A DNA stretch of 15,863 nt from an uncultured Clostridia bacterium (GTDB taxonomy: Bacteria; Bacillota; Clostridia; UBA1381), in assembly GCA_934487205.1 (NCBI GenBank), contig CAKSRS010000057.1, positions 1 to 15,863 of the forward strand, given 5' to 3'. This document shows positions 12,526 through 15,863 of the stretch, one piece after another. How positions within the stretch are numbered: the stretch's first letter is position 1; every line of letters begins with the position of its first letter. The notes under the pieces are model-generated. The model saw only the letters and a program-made list of their open reading frames with translations, was not told the DNA's origin and did not search any database. The position numbers and the translations under genes are program-made.

Positions 12526-13911
12526 ATGAGAGGTCAAAAATTAATTGCAATGCTTTTGGGTTGCAGTATGCTGATGAGTGTGGGCGGCTGCGGAAAAAAG
12601 GAAACAACATCGGACGGAAAGGTAACCATAACCATCGGTAACTGGCCGAATGCGGAGGCAAATCCGAAGATGTACGAAAACGCACAGGAGAGCTTAAAAA
12701 GATTTAATGAGGCATATCCGGATATTAATGTAATTACCGATGAATATGCCTATGATACGCAGACATTTGCCGCAAAAGCAGAGGGCGGAACACTGCCAAC
12801 ACTTTATACTACATATTTTACCGAGGCAGACAAAATTATGGACGCAGGTTATGCGGCTGACATCACCGACCAATTAAAAAAAATCGGCTGGGATTCGAAA
12901 TTGAATGAATACATACTGGACAATATTTCAAAAGACGGCAAGATTTACATGGTACCGACCACAATCTATTCGCTGGGACTTTGCCTGAATCTTGACTTGT
13001 TTGAACAGGCGGGACTTATGGAAGAGGACGGAACGCCGAAAGCGCCGCAAACTTTTGAAGAACTTGCCGAAACGGCAAAAACTATAAAGGAAAAGACGGG
13101 CAAGGCGGGTATAGTTTTTCCGACGACCGATAATGCAGGCGGCTGGATTTTCACATCGGTTGCATGGAATTTCGGAACGAAGTTCATGGAGCAGAAAAAC
13201 GGCAAATGGACGGCGACATTTAACTCACCGGAATGTGCGGCAGCTTTGCAGTATATTAAGGATTTGAAGTGGAAGTATGATGAGCTGCCTTCAAGCACAC
13301 TCGTAAACAATGCGGACACTAAGAAATTTGTAGGTACAAATCAGGCAGCGATGACAATATCGGCACCGGATATATGCGCATTTCTTGTAAACAATTATCA
13401 GCTGGATAAGGAAAAAATCGGTTTTGCAAAAATGCCGGCGGGCCCGAAAGGCCGTATATCGCTTTTGGGCGGCGGCTTGCAGGCAATATCGCCGAATGCA
13501 ACTCCCGAACAGATAGACGCATGCTTTAAATGGCTCACCTTCGGCGGACTTTCACCGGATCCCGATGATAACGCAAAAGACGCTATGAAGAGAAAAATGG
13601 AAACAGACAAAGCGAACAACAATCTTATAGGTCTTAAAGACATGATTTTGTGGAACGAAAAGTCGACATATGCACAGTACAGAAACGAGCTTATAGATGA
13701 ATACAGAAACGTTAATGAAAATCATATAAAATTGTACAATGACCAGGCTGATATGGAATTCCAGTCGGAGGAGCCGGTTTGTGCGCAGGACCTTTACGGT
13801 ATTCTTGACGGCTGCATACAGGAAGTTTTGAACAACCAAAATGCAGACCCGGCAGATTTGCTTGAGAAGGCAGCGTCCGACTTCCAGCAAAACTTTTTGG
13901 ACTACGAATAA
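12526..13911 (+). CDS. ABC sugar transporter substrate-binding lipoprotein
   Basis: The 461-residue protein is a family 1 extracellular solute-binding lipoprotein. A signal peptide (MRGQKLIAMLLG) leads to a lipobox ending SVGGC, with Cys22 as the lipidation site, followed by a lysine-rich start of the mature protein. The mature part has the two-lobed periplasmic-binding pattern, including LKRFNEAYPDINV, then KIYMVPTTIYSLGLCLNLDL, TFEELAETAKTIKEKTG and AAMTISAPD. The ATG at 12526 follows AAAGGAAG at good spacing; an earlier in-frame ATG at 12490 would put hydrophilic residues before the signal peptide and lies before the leader hairpin. Two permeases follow. The ligand is probably an oligosaccharide or glycoside. 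Confidence 0.93.
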   Translation: MRGQKLIAMLLGCSMLMSVGGCGKKETTSDGKVTITIGNWPNAEANPKMYENAQESLKRFNEAYPDINVITDEYAYDTQTFAAKAEGGTLPTLYTTYFTEADKIMDAGYAADITDQLKKIGWDSKLNEYILDNISKDGKIYMVPTTIYSLGLCLNLDLFEQAGLMEEDGTPKAPQTFEELAETAKTIKEKTGKAGIVFPTTDNAGGWIFTSVAWNFGTKFMEQKNGKWTATFNSPECAAALQYIKDLKWKYDELPSSTLVNNADTKKFVGTNQAAMTISAPDICAFLVNNYQLDKEKIGFAKMPAGPKGRISLLGGGLQAISPNATPEQIDACFKWLTFGGLSPDPDDNAKDAMKRKMETDKANNNLIGLKDMILWNEKSTYAQYRNELIDEYRNVNENHIKLYNDQADMEFQSEEPVCAQDLYGILDGCIQEVLNNQNADPADLLEKAASDFQQNFLDYE

Positions 13912-13931
13912 AAATAAGGAATGACTAAACA

Positions 13932-14837
13932 ATGCAGAACAAGAAAAAAAAGCTGACACTTAGCGTGTTGGGCAGGGAAATATCCGCATGGATATTGATT
14001 TTGCCGGCGGTTATATGTGTATATTTTCTGCTTATAAGACCGCAGATTTTATCAATATACGCGTCCTTCTTTAATATGAAGGGATATACGATACGCGAAT
14101 TTGTCGGACTGGACAACTACCGCCGCGTAATAAGCGACACAATGTTTTTAAAGATACTCGGCAATACGGTTAAGTACGTAATATATTCAATTCTTATAGG
14201 TTTTGCGGTACCGATAATAATTGCGATAATGCTTAATGAGCTTGTGCATGCGAGAAATACAATGCGCACGCTGGTGTACTTGCCGAACATACTGCCGTCG
14301 GTGGCGGCGCTTATGCTGTGGTATCTGATGTATTACCCGGATCAGAGCGGACTTCTTAATATGATTTTGAGCAAAGTCGGCATAGCGCCATACACATGGC
14401 TTCAGGATTCACGGCACACTATACTTTATATAGTAATAAGTATGACGTGGTGCGGCGCCGGGGGCACTGCAATATATTATTTTGCGGCGCTCCAGGGCGT
14501 AAGCCGCGAACTGTACGAGGCTGCCATGATGGACGGTGCGGGATTTTTAAAGAGAATACGTATAGTTACGCTGCCGCATATTTCGGGCGTGGCGCTGCTG
14601 TTTTTGGTTCGCCAGATTATAAGCGTATTCTCGGTTATGGAACAGCCCATGCAGATGACCGACGGCGGCCCAAACGGTGCGTCGACGTCAATGGCGCTGC
14701 AGATATACAAATACGGCTTTAAAAGCGGAAAGCCGCAGCTTGCAATGGCGCTGGGCGTAATCATGTTTCTTATACTGATTGTGGTAACGATATTCTATTT
14801 CTATCTGAATAAAAAGATAGAAAATAATATGGAATAA
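13932..14837 (+). CDS. ABC sugar permease, MalF/UgpA type
   Basis: The 301-residue inner-membrane protein has about six membrane segments. The first is near residues 18-36 (ISAWILILPAVICVYFLLI). The cytoplasmic EAA loop that docks the ATPase is at 196-212 (EAAMMDGAGFLKRIR). The motif MTDGGPNGAS before the last segments is typical of carbohydrate importers of the CUT1 class. It follows the binding protein by 20 nt with AAGGA as ribosome binding site. It forms the channel with the next gene product. Confidence 0.94.
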   Translation: MQNKKKKLTLSVLGREISAWILILPAVICVYFLLIRPQILSIYASFFNMKGYTIREFVGLDNYRRVISDTMFLKILGNTVKYVIYSILIGFAVPIIIAIMLNELVHARNTMRTLVYLPNILPSVAALMLWYLMYYPDQSGLLNMILSKVGIAPYTWLQDSRHTILYIVISMTWCGAGGTAIYYFAALQGVSRELYEAAMMDGAGFLKRIRIVTLPHISGVALLFLVRQIISVFSVMEQPMQMTDGGPNGASTSMALQIYKYGFKSGKPQLAMALGVIMFLILIVVTIFYFYLNKKIENNME

Positions 14838-14853
14838 GGAGGTGCAGACATTT

Positions 14854-15738
14854 ATGAAAAATATGGATAAAGGTATTCTTACCAATATAGATATGAAACG
14901 CAAAAAATACAAAGTTTTGTATTGGGCGATGTTTGCATTTCTTTTGATATGGGGCGTCGGAATATGCCTGTTCCCGGTATTTTGGGTAATAATTTCGGGA
15001 TTTAAGACGCCGCAGGAGATGTATAAGATACCGGCGGCGCTGATGCCGGATAAGATAGACCTTGCCAAAGTGGCGAAAGTCTGGAACGACATGAAATTTT
15101 ATCGGTTTTATATAAGTACAACGATAATGGCGCTGGGTGCGGTGGTGTTCACGCTGGTTATATGCGGACTTGCGGGATATGTGCTGTCCCGCCTGAAACC
15201 GAAGGGAAGCAAGATTATATTTACGATATTCTTTTGGGTAATGATGATGCCGGGCACGATGCGTACGGTGCCGCTTTATATGACATTTATAGACGTACCG
15301 TATCTGCATGTGAATTTGTCCGATACATATTTGCCGATGTGGCTGATGGCGGCGACGAATATCTTCAATATAATACTGTTCAAAAACTTTTTTGACGGTA
15401 TTTCGATGCAGATAGTTGAGGCGGCGCGGGTAGACGGAGCGAGCAATATGACGATTTTTATGAGAATTATGCTGCCGCTGAGTCTGCCGGTATTCTGGAC
15501 GGTTGCGATATTCACGTTTAACGGTGAATTCGGAAACTTCTTCTGGCCGTTGCTTATGATTAACAAGCCGGAAATGACGGTTCTCGGCGTACAGGTTTAC
15601 AAGCTGAAAACATCAACATTTACGGTTGACTATCAGATGCTTGCGCTGATATTTACGATGCTGCCGCAAATAATTATATTCTCTATTTTCCAGCGGCAGA
15701 TAATCGGAGGGGTAAATGTAGGCGGCGTAAAGGGATAA
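14854..15738 (+). CDS. ABC sugar permease, MalG/UgpE type
   Basis: The 294-residue partner permease has six predicted membrane segments (first near residues 22-46), the RPxxM-like FKTPQEMY after the first segment, a P-x-x-x-R-x-VPLY segment (PGTMRTVPLYM) and the EAA loop EAARVDGASNMTIFMRIMLP (189-208). The ATG at 14854 is chosen because AAGGAGG (14836-14842) lies 11 nt upstream; the in-frame GTG at 14842 overlaps that site, and an ATG at 14863 is an alternative. No ATPase gene follows; CUT1 importers in Firmicutes commonly share an MsmX/MsmK-type ATPase encoded elsewhere. A dispersed repeat begins 3 nt after the stop. Confidence 0.93.
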   Translation: MKNMDKGILTNIDMKRKKYKVLYWAMFAFLLIWGVGICLFPVFWVIISGFKTPQEMYKIPAALMPDKIDLAKVAKVWNDMKFYRFYISTTIMALGAVVFTLVICGLAGYVLSRLKPKGSKIIFTIFFWVMMMPGTMRTVPLYMTFIDVPYLHVNLSDTYLPMWLMAATNIFNIILFKNFFDGISMQIVEAARVDGASNMTIFMRIMLPLSLPVFWTVAIFTFNGEFGNFFWPLLMINKPEMTVLGVQVYKLKTSTFTVDYQMLALIFTMLPQIIIFSIFQRQIIGGVNVGGVKG

Positions 15739-15741
15739 CAC

Positions 15742-15849
15742 GTTACGCAAAAAATACGCGGCGCATCTCACCATCTTTCAAGGCTCGGAGTATAAGAATA
15801 CGCCGTCGCCTTTCAAGAAGGCAATCTGCTTGCGTCTTTTCCGCGTAAC
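15742..15849. repeat. Dispersed repeat, copy D
   Basis: This copy lies 9 kb from copies A-C. Its 75-bp core (15763-15837) differs from copy B at one position (15797 A versus 6776 C). The ends are different in sequence from copy A but again complementary: GTTACGC (15742-15748) with GCGTAAC (15843-15849), then AAA with TTT and ACGC with GCGT further in. It starts 3 nt after the permease stop. Confidence 0.9.
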
Positions 15850-15863
15850 CGAAATGGCGCGAA

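Overview
The window reads as chromosomal DNA of a spore-forming, low-to-medium GC Firmicute of class Clostridia. The signs are a SpoIIID-type fragment, a GerMN-domain protein, a copper-amine-oxidase-type stalk protein, a TSCPD protein, strong AGGAGG-type ribosome binding sites and TTGACA/TATAAT promoters. The left 4 kb is more AT-rich and patchy, with a truncated gene, a gene remnant and an orphan promoter. The right 12 kb is richer in GC and tightly packed into operons. I cannot name a genus from sequence alone.

Left region (1-3900). The end of an unknown gene meets a C-terminally truncated spoIIID at a 15-bp hairpin. A promoter with a 10-codon ORF follows. Then comes an XRE regulator divergent from a secreted stalk-domain protein, with direct repeats in the shared promoter region. 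A minus-strand group follows in the order alkyltransferase (MGMT type), unassigned remnant, single PAS-domain protein, ArsC/Spx-like thioredoxin-fold protein and flavin reductase; the last two overlap by ATGA. This looks like a small redox or DNA-damage cluster.

Middle region (3878-9195). A TSCPD protein is followed by a GerMN protein whose Shine-Dalgarno sequence lies inside a terminator-like hairpin. Then comes a galM-proB-proA-proC operon, which holds the complete glutamate-to-proline pathway and ends at a 14-bp hairpin. The operon is interrupted between proB and proA by three tandem copies of a ~110-bp repeat. A fourth copy lies directly after the last gene of the window. A second, unrelated multi-hairpin element lies after proC.

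Right region (9299-15738). An AraC regulator is divergent from a ThuA-family gene and a Gfo/Idh/MocA dehydrogenase. After a strong terminator comes a separate promoter and an ABC sugar importer (lipoprotein and two permeases, no ATPase). The gene set parallels rhizobial thuEFGKAB, which handles trehalose and related disaccharides through 3-keto derivatives. By inference this locus imports and oxidises a glycoside under AraC control and borrows an ATPase from elsewhere.

The least explained items are the dispersed 75-bp-core repeat with complementary ends, the structured element after proC, and the hairpin that is both terminator and RBS at the GerMN gene. I see no tRNA, rRNA, CRISPR or intact insertion sequence.
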